From Paracoccaceae bacterium (lineage in GTDB: Bacteria; Pseudomonadota; Alphaproteobacteria; Rhodobacterales; Rhodobacteraceae): 6,551 nucleotides of DNA. The number at the start of each line of letters is the position of its first letter. The stretch's first letter is position 1. The stretch spans positions 1 through 6,551 of the forward strand of contig JANSYB010000130.1 of NCBI GenBank assembly GCA_024742655.1, given 5' to 3'. The notes below the pieces were generated by a model. That model worked only from the letters and a program-made list of their open reading frames with translations, had not been told where the DNA came from and did not search any database. Shown piece by piece: positions 6,065 through 6,551 of the stretch. Made by a program: the position numbers and the translations under genes.

Positions 6065-6551
6065 CTAGTACCATTCGTCCGGCATCGCGGCTTTGCGCTC
6101 TGACACGAAGTCCTCAAGCGCCGCCGTCAGGCCGGGTTTCATTTCTGGTTGTTGATAGTCGTCCAACATCTGCCGCCATCGTGCGGTGGCACGTTGATCA
6201 GACGTGAGCGACCCGTTTTCTGACCAAGTCTCAAATGGGCCTGCATCAGATATCTGCGGTTCAAAATTCGCGGTCGCGTAGTGGCGGAGCGTGTGGCTGG
6301 TGGACAGGAAGTTTTCACCCGGACCGGTCTCATGATAAGCTTCGCGGCCAAAGGCTTCTTCGTCGGTGTCAAATCCTTGCAAAAGCTTCAGCATCGCACC
6401 GCAATGGTCGAGATCCATGATGAATTTTTCGTAGGACATGACCAGCCCGCCTTCGAGCCAGCCCGCCGCGTGCCAGACCTGATGCGCACCGGATAGGAGC
6501 GTCGACCATAAGGCACCGGCACTGTCCTGCATCGCCTGACCATCCGGCGCA
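6065..6551 (-). CDS. Trimethylamine/glycine betaine methyltransferase (MttB superfamily), C-terminal part
   Basis: The frame is open from the right edge to TAG at 6065-6067, giving about 161 residues; the N-terminus lies outside the window. Recognisable MttB C-terminal features are DGQAMQDSAGALWSTLLSGAHQV at the edge side (split here as DGQAMQDSAG and ALWSTLLSGAHQV), W..GGLVMSYEKFIMD, HCGAMLKLLQG, TGPGENFLSTSHTLRHY, FEP.ISD and the terminal MPDEWY. Members transfer a methyl group from a methylated amine or betaine (trimethylamine, glycine betaine, proline betaine, carnitine) to a corrinoid protein. In methanogens position 334 is pyrrolysine, but that region is not in view; a non-pyrrolysine type is likely for a proteobacterium. 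An internal ATG at 6532 is not the start because the same family motif continues upstream of it. The short gap to the GcvT-like gene implies joint function. The substrate is unknown. Confidence 0.88.
   Translation of the reverse strand, partial: APDGQAMQDSAGALWSTLLSGAHQVWHAAGWLEGGLVMSYEKFIMDLDHCGAMLKLLQGFDTDEEAFGREAYHETGPGENFLSTSHTLRHYATANFEPQISDAGPFETWSENGSLTSDQRATARWRQMLDDYQQPEMKPGLTAALEDFVSERKAAMPDEWY

Overview
The window looks like a chromosomal or plasmid segment of an alphaproteobacterium, most likely Rhodobacteraceae/Roseobacter-like. This rests on a moderately high G+C, compact gene packing with GGAG-type ribosome sites, and an MttB-family methyltransferase paired with a GcvT-like protein, a combination I associate with that group. 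The taxonomic call is an inference. No tRNA, rRNA, insertion sequence or CRISPR array was seen.

Layout, left to right. Positions 1-240 (minus) hold the first 80 residues of a membrane protein of the sterol desaturase/fatty acid hydroxylase superfamily, cut by the left edge. Positions 337-2865 (minus) hold a three-gene ABC importer, read as ATPase (ptxA), periplasmic binding protein (ptxB) and permease (ptxC), with gaps of 23-25 bases. An AT-rich divergent regulatory region lies at 2866-2984. Positions 2985-4861 (plus) hold ptxD, an NAD-dependent phosphite dehydrogenase, overlapping by ATGA with ptxE, a LysR-type regulator. After a 99-base convergent gap with a hairpin, 4961-6052 (minus) encodes a GcvT-like folate-binding protein. 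Positions 6065-6551 (minus) hold the C-terminal part of an MttB-family corrinoid methyltransferase that runs off the right edge.

The core is a complete phosphite (reduced phosphorus) acquisition system. PtxB captures phosphite in the periplasm, PtxC and PtxA import it, PtxD oxidises it to phosphate while reducing NAD+, and PtxE probably controls the set. PtxD is identified by near-motif-level agreement with Pseudomonas stutzeri PtxD as I recall it: all of the known catalytic and substrate-contacting residues are present, at the same residue numbers once the ATG at 2985 is used. The arrangement differs from the classical co-directional ptxABCDE operon. Here the transporter genes and the dehydrogenase-regulator pair diverge from a shared control region that carries two inverted repeats.

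The right-hand pair appears to be a separate unit for demethylation of a quaternary or methylated amine, with methyl transfer to folate. Its substrate cannot be told from the sequence.
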